Origin: an uncultured bacterium
GTDB lineage: Bacteria; Patescibacteriota; Gracilibacteria; Absconditabacterales; Absconditicoccaceae
Direction: 5' to 3'
DNA: 64,000 bases
Assembly: GCA_946408385.1 (NCBI GenBank)
Contig: CAMJSB010000002.1
Span: forward strand, 117,873 to 181,872
Each line of letters starts with the position of its first letter. Position 1 is the stretch's first letter. A model generated the notes under the pieces. It was not told the DNA's origin and made no database searches. It saw nothing but the letters and a program-made list of their open reading frames with translations. Positions 12,606 to 26,009 of this stretch are shown piece after piece. The translations under genes and the position numbers were made by a program.

Positions 12606-15600
12606 TTGAATATGAAAATGGTAAAGAGAGTATGTAGTTTCTTAACATTGATAGTGTTGGTGTTAGTACAATGCTTTACATCAATCAATTATGTGTTAGC
12701 AGAAGACAATGTTGAACAAGATTTTCAAATTGAAGAAAATACGGCTCAAGAAGAATTAGATGATATTTCAGAAAGCGAAGAATCGGAAAATCTTACAGAT
12801 GAAGTTTCAAAATTACAAGAAGATGAGCAGGAAGATATAGAAAAAGAAGAGCCATCTCTAGAATTGGTAGATTACTCGTTGAGTGAAACCCAGAATTATG
12901 AAGAAAAAAATCAAAATGAAAAAGATGAACTTGAAGATTCAGAATGAGAAGAGAAAGTTAATAATTGAGAAAATACAGAAATATCGTCCGAAATACAAGA
13001 AAGTGAAGACAACCAAGAAGAAACAGAGGATATTTTAAATGGTATTCCAAATGATATTCAAGAATTACAAGAAGATGTAAAAAATGAAGAATCTCCTTCA
13101 GAAACAGAAGAGATTTATCCAATGGATACTCAAAATAACGAAGAAAAACAGATAAACAAAGATGAATATGAAAATTTTTCAGTTGATGTTTCAGAGAAAA
13201 AAGAAGTAGAAAATGCATCAGGTGATACTTTAGAATCAGAAAACCAGAATGATATAGAAAATAAAGAATCTTCTTTGACCGGAATTCAAGAGAATAACGA
13301 ATGAACAATTGATACTATTTCAGAAGAAATAAAAGAAATTATCACAAAAATCAGATATTTTTTCAAAAAAGAATGAGACAACAGATACATAAAGTATAGT
13401 AAAGATTCAAATAATATAGGAATAATTACATTAATAGATCCAAAAACATCTGCAAGTATAACAATAATGGATAAAAATCTATGAGCAGAAACTGTAGGAG
13501 TAGGTAAAAATTCGTATGGATTTTATTTTCAGTGGTGAAATAATCATGGAGTGAAATCTGTAAATTCTACCAATAAAACAACAAAAATGGCTACATATGA
13601 CGATAGTTATTATAACCGTGGTTATGATGGTAAGTGAGAATTTATAGTGTGAAATATAGATTATTGGGATGATGGGAATCATTACCATAGTTTATGGTGA
13701 AATGAATCTAAAGAAAGTTCTAGATATGGATCATGCCCCACTGGATATCATATACCAACAATAAAAGAATGGAATCAATTGTTGAATATATGGTGAAATA
13801 TTCACACTCAAGATAATTCTGAAGGTGAGACTACATTAAGATATTCGGTAAATTATTCTACAAGAAATATTCACACATTCAAAGCAGCGGCGACTCAATG
13901 TGTACAGTGAGATACAGAATGTGTAGATGAAGATAAACTTTCAAGTATTATAGAGACATTATCATCTGAACTAAAACTTCCATTAGCATGAAGTTATGAT
14001 GAAAACGGAAATTTCCATGATGGTTTATGAGTATACTGGACATCTATATCCAAAAATGGAAATACAGCATGAGTTTTTGATATAAATGCATATTTATGAG
14101 AAAGCGAAAATAATACATTATTCCATAAAGCACAAGGTCACAATATTAGATGTTTTCAAAATATAGAACCATATGAAGCACCAGTAGAGATGGAAGATCA
14201 AGAACGAGAACAAGGAACAGAAGTATGAGACAGAGAGAATATAATAGAAGTATGAAGTGAAGAAAATACAATAGAAGAAAATACAATAGAAGAAAATATT
14301 CAAAACGATGAAAATCAATGATTACACGATAATGACATATACGCAACATGACAACAAGAAGATAATGTATATACAACATGACAACAAGAAGATAATGTGT
14401 ATACAACATGACAACAAGAAGATAATGTGTATACAACATGAGTTCAAATGTATACTATTACATGGAAGAATGAAGATGGTAGTACAAGAGATACAACAAC
14501 AGTAGCATATGGACAAATGCCAACACATGTCGATCCAATTCAATCAGCAGATGCACATTATTCTTATGAATTTGCGTGATGGGAGCCTGAATTAAAAGCA
14601 GTAGAATGAGATGCTGAATATAAAGCAAAATACATATACATACCAATAGAGTATACAATCACATGGAAGAATGAAGATGGTACAATAATTGATACTACTA
14701 AAGTAGAATACGGACAGATACCAACACACAAAAATCCAATTCAACCAGCAGATGAAAAATATTCATATAAATTTATATGATGGGAACCAAAACCCAGTGA
14801 AGTGAAATGAAATACAGAATATAGAGCAAAGTATGAATATATAGTAAATAAATTTACTATAACGCGGGAAAATGAAGATTGAACAATAATCGATACTACA
14901 GAAGTACCATACGGAGAAATACCAACACATGAAGATCCAATTCAACCAGCAGATGAAAAATATTCATATGAATTTGCATGATGGGATTCAGAGATTACTG
15001 AAGTAACATGACCAGCAGAATACAGAGCAACATATAAATACATAACAAATAAATATACAGTTACACGGAAAAATGAAGATTGAACGATATTAGAAACTCA
15101 AGAGGTAGAATATGGAACTACCCCAATATACAGTGGAACTACTCCAACTAAAGAATCCACAAAAGAATTGGAATATAAATTTGTATGATGGGAACCCGTA
15201 ATTGAAGAGATAAAGTGAGATACAGTTTATACAGCTAAGTACATTGAAACACCTATAATCCAAAGTGAAGAATCTAAAGACTGAGAAGCAGAAACAGATT
15301 CCATAGAACAAGATTCAGAAAATGATAAGCAAGATGCACAAGAGATTATATCAGAACTGCAAAATAATGAAAATATACAATCCTGAACACATTGAAATGA
15401 GAATGAATGATCTTTTGGATGAAGTAGTAGCACAAATGAAGATATTACAACCAATACATCGGAATGAAAGAATGGTATACAAGAATGAAAAAAATCTGAA
15501 GAGGATCAATGATTGTTTTGATGATTATGGAAAACTCTAAAATCCTTCTTCTTAGCAGATGAAGATGGATATCTAAGATGATCCGAGACGATTGATAATA

Positions 15601-18600
15601 TAGTTGTAAATGTGGAAGCAGAGAAATGAACATTCCCAAATTGAACAGAAGTAATTATAAAATGAGTTTCACAAGATAGATTAGAGTCTATTCAAACTTC
15701 ATTAGTAGAAGATGAAAATAATAACGTTACAGAAAATGCTCAAATAGTAGCATTTGATATATCGTTTGTATATTCATGAGAAGAGATACAGCCAGAGAAA
15801 GAAGTATCAATAAAATTTAACTATAAAGAAAATTCAGATTTTCAATGAGCATCAGAGAAAGAATTAAGTGTATATCATATTGATGATGAAACTGATGAAT
15901 GAACAGAAATTCAACTAGCCAATAAAGATGGAGATGAAATAGAGATATTAGCAACAGATTTTTCTATTTATGTTTTAACACTTTCTGATAGTAATAGTAT
16001 AAAATTAACATTGAATCCAGGAAATTGAACACTTATAACGTGAAGTAATATAGTGGTTGATGAACAATGAATTTGAACGATAACATCAGTAGATGGAAAT
16101 GTAACTTTACCAGAAGCTATACGAGAAAATCATGTATTTGTATGATGGTATACATCACAAACTTCATCATTACAAAGTTTTGCATGAAATGAATGAGATG
16201 AATATCATGTAAATAATGATATTACTTTATATGCCAAATGGTGTAACGATTGATATACAATAAATACAGATAAAACATCATGTATATTGGAGTGAAATCT
16301 GAAAACTATTTTAGATCAAAATCCAAATTTTACATGGTGAGAAAAAGAAATTCCTATGCCATTGTGATGGACAAATGAGGAAGACCCAATATCTATTGTG
16401 ATGATGGATCGTAATCTTTGAGCCACAACACATGGTACAGAATCAAATGCATGGTGATATTACTATCAATGGTGAAATAACTATTGATTTACTCAGAATC
16501 CTCCTACTATTCTTAGAAATATTGCCAATATAAATTTGTCTTTATATGCACCATCAACGTATTATAGTTGAACTTATATTATATGAAAAGTGAATAATAC
16601 AACTTTCCCAAATTGGGCTACAACAGATAATTATAATATATGGTGATATTATTCAGGTACAAATGAAGCTAAGCAATGACCATGTCCAACCAATTGGCAT
16701 GTCCCTACAATTGAAGAATGGAGAATGGTAGTAGAATATTGGTCATGAAATAATGGATGAATGAATGTGTCTAATTTTAGAGCAGAATTGGCTCTTCCAT
16801 TAGCTTGATGAATTACTCGTTCAACTGCCACTCTTGAATCTGGTAATATTGCTTGATTGTATAGAACAGTAACGCCGGATACATCAAAAAGTTTTGCTTA
16901 TGATTTCATAGTTAAGAATGATTTTTATGATGTAAATTATAGTGAAAATCTTGTAAACTGACGTCAAGTGCGTTGTTTCAAGAATGAAGATGCTATAGTT
17001 CGTAGGTATACAGTAACGTATAATGATGGAATAGATAATAGAGAAATATTTGAAGATCAGATTTTCTCAGGGTTATCAAGATGAGATGATTTTCCTCAAT
17101 TTAGTTGACAAATTCCATGACGAACAGGTAATGATTGAACTTATCATGAATTTCTATGATGGTTCTTAGAATGAACTGAAATAGCTTTTGACGTGTCAGG
17201 TGCAAAAGTAATCGAAAATGTTTCATTATATGCTATGTGGACATGATGTCCAGATGGTGAAGAACCAAATGCTCTAGGTTTTTGTGTGCCAACAGCAGAG
17301 GAACAAAGAAATAGGCAGATAGTCCAAGATTTGGAGTTATATCTCTTGGCAAGTGATCAAAATAAAATACATTATACGATAATGGATCGTAATATGTGAG
17401 CTACAGAAGTATTTAATAAATATTATGATGCTCCAAATCCTGCATCTTTGGGATATTTATATCAATGGTGAAATAATTACTGATTCCCAGCTCAATGAAA
17501 TTTAGCGCAACAATGAGTTTTTATCAGAACTTCACAAGTACCAAAAAATATATGGAGTGTGTGAGTTCCATCAAATTATGCTAGTGGAACTTATTATTCA
17601 AATGCAGGTAGTCATGCATCATGGATGGGAAGCCCAAGTAAAACAGATTGAATTTGGTGATGAACGTGAGATACAAGGAATGCTAATTGATGAAATACAA
17701 CATTAGAAGCTAGACAGTGACCATGTCCAGTATGATATCATGTGCCAAGTACATTGGAATGGACGACCATTTTTACGGATTGGAGTTGATCAAATATATG
17801 AGTATCTCATGCTAAGATGCAAAATAAAATAGAAGCTATTTATAAATTTTCAGAAGATTTATTACTTCCACCTGCATGAAGAAGAGGGCCTTCCTGAGCT
17901 TTAGATTATATATCAGCTTTAAGTTATTGGTCATCAAGTCCAGCAACATCAGATGCTGTTAGAGCTGATTGACTTTATGCAAAACCAGATGATAAGATAG
18001 AAATACCAAATGCTGACTGACGTTCCAGAGCTAGATCCGTCCGCTGTGTAAAAAATGTAGTAAATACAAGTGCAACATCTATTGCAGCTGATGATATACA
18101 TTTGGATGGATGATGAAATGCTGTAATTTCAATTGATAATTGAGTGATATCAACACTCTGAACTCCTACAAGAGTAGATTCTACATTCAATGGATGGTAT
18201 ACTACATCAGATTTTTCTTGAAGTCCATTGTTTACATGAGATACAGTATCAGCGTGAAGTAGCTTGTATGCAAAGTTTACATGTAATCAGTCATGATATG
18301 TATGGAATGGAACCATATGTGAAGATTGAGTAAGACTGATCTTTGATAGTATGGGATGAACAGAGGTATCTTCACAATTAATAAAATCCGGAACTACATG
18401 AGTTAGACCAGCAGAGCCGACTAAGACTTGATATGTATTTAGTGGTTGGTATTTAACATGAGAAACAGAAAATGAATTTAACTTCACATGAACTATAATT
18501 ACAGAATCAACGATACTATATGCTCATTGGAATACATGACAATATGAAGTTAGTATAGTATCAAATAATGAAGATTATGGAACAGTGGATAGCGGTTCAA

Positions 18601-19943
18601 TAATAGCAGACTTTTGAACGCCAATTTCTACAAATGAAAATGAATTAACAATCTGATTTACAACTGTGATAGCCACGCCAGCGATAAGTGGTGAACAATA
18701 TAGCTATACATTTACTGGTTGGACATTTGAAAATTGTGGATCCGAATGATCTGAATCTGTCACTACAAATTGTGAGATTACAGCAAATTTTGATAGAATA
18801 TCAAATGGATATACTGTAACGTGGAATAATAGTGACGGAACTGCATTAGAAATAGATTTAAATGTTCCATATGGAACGATGCCAAGTTATGATTGAGAAA
18901 CTCCAACAAGTGGATGAAATATTCAGTACAGTTATACTTTTGCATGATGGAGTCCTGCGACATGAGTAGTTCAATGAGATGTAACATATACGGCTACATA
19001 TACTCAGAGTGTAAATACATATACAGTGTTAATTCAATCAAGCAATATAAATTCAGGAACTGTGACAACATGATATATAACGGTTCCATATGGAACAAAT
19101 ATTTCTAAATCTGGAAATATATTAGAAATTTGAAGTGAAACAAGTACAGCTAATCCAAATCCACAAACATGGCAATATGATTTTGCCTTTGTAGATTGGA
19201 CAGATACGTGTGGAACAACGGTAACGACATGATGTACAGTCACTGCAAATTTCCAAAGCATATTAAGAACATATACATTAGACTTGATAATTGGTACGTG
19301 AATAGAAACTATATATTATAAAGTAAATGGAGCAGATTGATTTATAAATACGTGAATAACTACTTCGTTGAGTGGAATAAAAGCTGGATCTACAATTTAT
19401 GCATATGCAGAAGCTAAGGATGGATATACATACGTAGATATAAGTGAAGCTCATCCATGGAGTGTGATGGTTACATGAAATAATGTATTCTCACCTGTAG
19501 CCACGGCAAATACTAATACACAGTATATAGTATATCATTATGTAAAGATTGCAGGACAGAGTGGATATGAATTATCCAAGACAGATACAGGAGTTGGAGT
19601 AACGGATGAAATTTTAATATTATCTTGATTAACTAAAGAATTCTTATGTGCACATTACGGAATGTGAAGTTTGACATGAACAGAATCATGACCATGAGAA
19701 GCAGTAATAGAAACAAGAATTAGATGAGATGGATCTACAAAGATATATTTATACTATATCAGAAATAAACGAACAGTAAGATTAACATGAGATGCACATG
19801 TCGAGAGCTTAGAATGAGATGGAGCAGTGCGAGAATGTGGAAGTGAGGTACCAGTAAGTGCAACACCAAAAACATGATACCATTTCGTAAGATGGGATAA
19901 AGAAGAAAAAGAAGAGAAAGAAGACAATACATCTTGAGAATAG
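12606..19943 (+). CDS. Giant (about 2445 aa) surface protein: three FISUMP-like modules plus InlB-type repeats
   Basis: Frame checked at several points with TGA=Gly; acidic N-terminus; FISUMP signatures ITIMDKNLGAET...QWGNNHG...GYHIPTIKEWN, IVMMDRNLGATT...YYQWGNNYGF...GPCPTNWHVPTIEEW, YTIMDRNMGATE...YQWGNNYGF...GPCPVGYHVPSTLEW...ARSVRCVKN; repeats YTITWKNEDGTIIDTTKVEYGQIPTH. Confidence 0.85.
14344..14440 (+). repeat. 30-bp in-frame tandem repeat (TGQQEDNVYT, about 3 copies)
   Basis: caacatgacaacaagaagataatgt(a/g)tata recurs at 14344, 14374, 14404 with partial copy at 14434. Confidence 0.9.
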
Positions 19944-20005
19944 ATAGGAAAAACTTATTAAAATTAAAAATAAAATCTCTTGAAATTTTTACATAAATGG
20001 ACAAT

Positions 20006-20036
20006 ACTAGACACTGTATTTAGCAGTGTCTATTTC
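20006..20036 (+). terminator. Hairpin terminator before murG
   Basis: agacactg-tatttag-cagtgtct followed by T-rich atttcgttt. Confidence 0.55.
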
Positions 20037-20041
20037 GTTTG

Positions 20042-21148
20042 ATGAAAAAGAAGACAATAGTTATGGCTTGAGGCGGAACGTGATGACATGTTTTTCCTAT
20101 TAAATCATTAATCGAAACTATAATTTCAGATCCAAAATATTTGGATCAAGTTAAAGAAATAATTCGATTCTGATCCAAAAATTCACTTGAGCAAGAAACT
20201 GCAAACAAATTTTGAGATAACGTCAGATTTATTTCTATTTTATCATGAAAATGGCGTAGAGAAACTCCCCTAAAATCACGCCTAAAAAATATCAGAGATT
20301 TATTCCTATTCGTAGCGGGATTTATCCAATCTACATTCTATCTACGAAAATCCAAAGCTGATGTAGTTTTCTGTAAATGATGATATGTGGCTTTGCCTGT
20401 AGTTTTCGCTGCAAAATTTCTTCGTAAACCAATTTTTGTTCATGAATCAGATACTCGTCCATGACTGGTAAATAGAATCTGAAATAAAATCTCCAAAAAA
20501 TCATTCTGTGGTTTTGATAATGTTTTTCCATGAGCTATCGTAGTCGGACAAATCCTCTCTGATGAAATAGTTCCAACATGAGATTCAAATCCAGAATTAT
20601 CCAATTCTCTAAAATCTGAAAAAAAAGATGGAAAACCTTCCATTCTCGTAATGTGATGATCTCAAGGTTCCAAAAAACTTTACGAGTGTTTAGCTGATTT
20701 ACTCAAAAAAAACGAAATTTTACGTGAGTCGTTCCATTATCACATAATTCTTTGAAAGTTAAACGAAGACTTGAAGCAGATTTTCTCAGAATTTTCATGT
20801 GTTACGACATACGATTTTCTTTCACAATCTGATATGTGAATTTTATACCAACACTGCGATATTTCACTCACTCGTGGATGAACGACTTCACTTGCAGAGC
20901 AAAAATTATTTAATCTGAAAAGTATCATAGTTCCGATACCTCGAACACACGACCAAAAACTCAATGCTGAATGGTATGTAAAAAATTTTAACGACATTAT
21001 GGTGGAACAATCCAAAGAGACTACATCCGAAGATTTACTCAATGCTCTCGTTTCACTCAAAGACTATCACAAGCCAGGAATCTCGACAGATATCCATGCA
21101 GAAATTTGAAAAGCTAAACATACGATTTTAGACTATTTACTCAAATAA
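20042..21148 (+). CDS. murG: UDP-N-acetylglucosamine--N-acetylmuramyl-(pentapeptide) pyrophosphoryl-undecaprenol N-acetylglucosamine transferase
   Basis: MAGGGTGGHVFP start (several Gly = TGA), VFCKGGYVALPVVFAA, HESDTRPGLVNR, ILVMGGSQGS, SLTRGGTTSLAEQ. Confidence 0.93.
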
Positions 21149-21175
21149 TTTTTATTTTCATATTTTCATTTCAAA

Positions 21176-24100
21176 ATGAAAAGTTTTCGCATAGTCGTAG
21201 CCCTACGATTGGCTATTTTTCCATTAATTTTTAATTTGAGTATTGCTCAGGAACTAGAGGTGAACATCAATGAATCATCATTCTGAACGAGTAATAACGA
21301 GGTTTGTCCAGCTCAGCTGGATGAAAATCCAGAAAATATAACACAAATGGATTCTTACGTCGCTGACGCTTCTCAGAATTACAATTTTTTATCATCCTGA
21401 ACCGAAGACTTGCCCCACCTAGCGGGGTGAAAAGGATCTTATGTGCAAATTGATGATTTTAGCACACAAGATTCTTCGCTAAACGCTCAGAATGACAAAG
21501 ATATACAGAAAAATAAAATGATTGTTCCCCTTTATGAAAGGTGATACCACGATTTCATTGAGGAGGGGATTTTTAATGATGACGAAGAAGTAAAAATCCT
21601 CAGTCCTCAGCAAGCTGAGCAAGCTTTGGATTTACCCCGCTTAGCGGGGCAGGTCTCCTTTCAAAAAGGAGTACAGGAAGGTGATATACCTATGGATTTC
21701 TCGGCTATGTCTCGAAATGACAACGAAAGCACACAAGATCCTTCGCTAAACGCTCAGAATAAGAAATCTCCGTTGAAAACAGAATTACAAGAAAATTTAG
21801 ACTTACCAAATCTAATTATCTCCGAAGTTTACCGGCTTTGAACAACTGAACGAATTGAAATTACAAACATTTCCGATGAAGATTTTTCATGAAAATTGAG
21901 TCTTTCGTGAGCTAAATCTTCACTATATACCAAAAATCTAAATATTCCATCATATGCTTCAATAATTCTAGCAGATAAAACAGAAATCTGACTAATAAAT
22001 GATGAAAATTTAGCCGTAAATAATGCATGATTCAATATTGCAGATTCTGATGAAATTTCAGTCAGTCTTATCTACTCTTGAAATGAAATAGATGCTTTTA
22101 GTGTAGATAAATCAGTCGTTAGCAATAATCAAATTCCAACAAGTAAACCACGTCCAACTTTCCAAAAAATTTACGATAATTGACGAGAAATACAGATTAC
22201 TACAGAGGCAGATTCTCACAATATTACATGAAGTTTTATAGCAAATCCATGAAAAATAATCATAAAAAACTGAAATCCATGGATATGAAATTGACCAACA
22301 GACTACCCTTATGATTCAGAAAATCCTTGAACATGAGAACAAATTTGAAGTTGAAACAATTCTTGAATTTGAGATGAAACATGAACTTGAAACATAACAT
22401 GAGAAAATTCAGATTTTAGTCTAATTCTTTCTGAAGTTTTTTACGATGACGACGATGAATGGATAGAAATATTCAATATTTGAAATGGAGATTTTTTCTG
22501 AGATTTAACTATTTCATGAAATATATTTTCAGACAATACAAACTATATTTACCAAAATATTCAGATTCCAGCTCATGATTTTCTAATTATCGCCGACTCA
22601 AATGAAATGTTTGATTTTTCTTCTACACACGATTGAAATGTGAATATTTTACTTAATGACTGAAACTATCCTCAGTTTTCCATTTCAGACACGGATGAAA
22701 TTCAGATTTCTTTATTTTTTTCATGACAAAAGATTGATTCATTTTTTGCACACCAATATCGAGTAAATAAGAGAGATGATTATGGAGTGTCGTTCCATAA
22801 GATTTTAACACAAAATTGACCAATTATCACGTGGTCTGCATCAAATGAAGATGTAAATCTTTCCGATGACACGTATAATTATGCCAATCCATGAGTCTTA
22901 TATACATATGCAGATGAAATAATTGATTATGGAATATCGCCAGAAGATTCTCTACAGGAAGATGATTCTTCTATAGCTGATTGCTCAAATGCGAGAAAAG
23001 ATATTATGACAATCAGTGAAGTTTTTTGGTGATGAAGCAGGTATGACCCATTTGTAGAATTTTCCATTCATGAAGATATCATGTATGATTACGATTCTTT
23101 ACTACTTTCATGAAGTCTACTTGTACAGCCAATAACTATAGACTTGGATAGGGAAACTGAAAGTTATGATAGAGAAAAATTACAGAAAAATACAAAGCTG
23201 ATTTTGACAACAAAAGTTTGAGACCTAACAGAAGCTGGACTGATAACCATTGTATATCACCCAGATTTAGAATTTAATTATTTTAGTTGAGAACTGGAAT
23301 TATATGGTATAGATGGACAAAGTAGACAAGTTTTGGACATCATAAAAATTACAACTTGATCATTAGAAAAATCAAATTATCACGAAGGTTACGTTCATTC
23401 ATGTGGAGATAATATGGACAACATAGATAATTTTTCGCCAGGATTCGATGAATCAGCTTTAAAGTATTTTTCTACTACTTCACAATATAACGAAAAGATA
23501 GTTGAGAAGGTAAAATATGTGTGATGATGAGGTGGATGCTCCTGTCCAAGTAAAGATGAACTTTGTTGAACTATTTCATGAAATGTTGTCCAAACAGGAG
23601 ATATAATTTGAACATGAAGTACACAAGATTCTTCATTACATTCAGAATGACAGAGTTGAAGTATAGTGGATTCTTCGGAGCAAGCTCCTCAGAATGACGG
23701 AAAGCAAATAAAAATAGTTTCATTAGAACCAAAAAGTCCTGAATCTATTACTTTACAATCATTCCTCACATATGATATTGATTTCAAAAATCATAACTAT
23801 TACCTAAAAACCTCTACAGCCACAACAAAGAAATACATAGACGGAATTCTATACTCAAATACAATCGATACATTCACCAAAAATTTCTGATTTGTGGATG
23901 CATGAGCATGTGTTTATCTCTATTCATGAGATTCAAAATTAGATTCATACTGCTATTCCTCACAGAAAACAGAAAAGGAAACAAAAGAAGAAAAATCAGA
24001 TAATTTTAATCCATCCGATTATCAGCTTTCTATTACACATATTGACTACGATCCAGAGTGAAGTGATGCATGAAATGAAACTATCACCATTAAATCAAAT

Positions 24101-26008
24101 TCTTCCAAATCACTTGACCTTTCCAAAATTAAAATGAAAGTGAATGCGACGAATAAAAAAGTGACATGAATTCTCGAGCCATATTCCACACTCACTCTAA
24201 AATGATCGTTCTGATTTCCAAATTCCACAAAAGATAATTCAGACGTTGTTGTAATTCTATTCTATGATAATCATATTTTCTCGACTTATACATATAATCC
24301 AAATAAGCCAAAAGTAGAAATTCCACAGTGAGCTGTGAAAGTCTATTCAGTCATTGATGGAGATACTTTCCGTTATCGTAAAGAAGACTGAAGTTTACAA
24401 TCTGTTCGTTTACTCTGAGTAGATGCACCTGAATCAAATACAGCTCGTTATCGCACGACAGAATGTTTCTGAAAAGAAGCTAAGAATTATTTAACTAACC
24501 TACTCAAAAATCAGTATGTAACCATCGAATTTGATCAAAATTCAGCATCTTCAGATGCTTATGGTAGAATGCTTGCCTATGTTTATCTAGATTGAAAACT
24601 CGTAAACGAAACATTAATCGCAGAATGATATGCCAAAGAATATACATACAAAACAGCATATTCACAGCAATCAGCTTTCAAACAAGCTGAAGAAAACGCC
24701 AAAAGGAGTGAAAAATGACTTCGATCTTCAGCAATTTGTGGAAAATCTATCGAAGAAGAACCTGAAGCTTGGGGAATCGATTACGAGAAACTTTCTATCA
24801 AAATATCCAGTGTGATTTATGATCCAGACGGTACAGATTCATGAAATGAAATTGTCCAACTCAATGTCGACAACTCTCAAATTTCTACAGTTAGTTCCAT
24901 TGATTTTTCTGATAATTTTAGTCTGACTATCTTTCCACGAAGTGAATATGCTACATGAACTACAAAGACCAAAAAGCTAACAGAAATGGGAAATTTTGAC
25001 CTTTCTTCATCTTCAAATATTACTCTAAAATGAAATTTCTGACTGCCAAATAATCGTGCAACATGTGTAAGTTTAAATCAATGAAGCTATACTTTCGGCA
25101 CACGATGCTACAATCCAAATGGCTCACTTTCAGAGGAAGAACTAGTACTTTCATGACAAGTTTCATCTTCACTTCCAAATGTAAAAATACAGTCAATAAT
25201 TCCAAATCCATCATGAAAAGATAGCTGAAAAGAAGAAATTTCACTACTATGGACACCATCACAAGATTTTCCAGAATCTCTAAATTTGCTGGATTTAAGT
25301 CCAGATTTTTCTCTACTTATAAATTGAAAAACCAAAAAGAAATTAGTCTGAAGTCTAGTTCCAAACCAAAAAATCACAATTAAATGATCGTTCAGTTTCC
25401 CAAATTCTGCATCATGTGTTTCGTTACTCTATAAGTGAGAAGAGTTGGATAAATTTTGTTACTGAAAAGCATCCGATGGTGTAAAATTCAACTCAAACAA
25501 TACTTCAATTCGTGAAATTCCAGCAGAAGAATTAGCAATAGTCAAAAAAATCACACTCGTTAGACAATGAGATAAACTCTGTATTTCATACAATAAAACT
25601 AAATTTTCATGTAAAAGTATTCCAAATTCAACTACAGAGAAAAATAAAAAACTACTTTCAATGCAAAATTCATATATAGCAGAAATTCAAAAATATTTGA
25701 AAAATAATTATTCAATGCTTTACTATAACTCAGAATTAAAAGAATATTTTGATTTATACACTACTGCGAAAAAGACTATAAAATCATGAAATTATCAGTT
25801 TGAACGAAATTGAAAAATAATAGCAGTTAACGATATTATTACTCTATTTTCAGACAAGTATGAAATGGATTCAAAGGAATACTTTATTTCAAAAATTCAG
25901 TCATTAATGCCTGAAAATATAAGTTTAGCTTTACTTCAATTTCAAGATAAATACAATAATTCGTTAGTTGAAAAGTCTGATTTAGATTTCCTATCTCTCA
26001 ATCAATAG
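21176..26008 (+). CDS. Large (about 1610 aa) secreted protein with lamin-tail-like domains and a thermonuclease (SNase) domain
   Basis: LTD-like IILSEVFYDDDDEWIEIFNIGNGDFFGDLTISG; SNase VKVYSVIDGDTFRYR...VRLLGVDAPESNTARYRTTECFGKEAKNYL...YGRMLAYVYLDGKLVNETLIAEGYAKEYTY. Confidence 0.85.
21268..21790. repeat. Dispersed repeat elements embedded in frame in the nuclease CDS
   Basis: attctgaacgag, gattcttcgctaaacgctcagaatgac, ccttcgctaaacgctcagaat, ggtctcctttcaaaaaggag match intergenic copies. Confidence 0.75.
23613..23705. repeat. Dispersed repeat element embedded in frame in the nuclease CDS
   Basis: gattcttcattacattcagaatgacag...gattcttcggagcaagctcctcagaatgacgg. Confidence 0.8.
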
Positions 26009-26009
26009 T

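Noticed and set aside
14344-14440. Possible CRISPR array
   Set aside because: Direct repeats are contiguous, in frame and protein coding, with no spacers; no CRISPR arrays or cas genes seen elsewhere in the window.
12958-15639. Many minus-strand ORFs opposite the giant FISUMP/InlB gene
   Set aside because: Antisense low-complexity Ile/Tyr/Phe-rich translations with no motifs; the plus frame has clear domains.
20942-20944. CGA in MurG (IPIP[CGA]THDQ) and in RsmA (RH[CGA]IANKA) as counter-evidence to CGA = Trp
   Set aside because: MurG position is variable, with aromatics or Arg both seen as far as I recall; RsmA is slightly better as Arg. Two ambiguous sites do not outweigh the motif-level cases, but they should be included in any tally.
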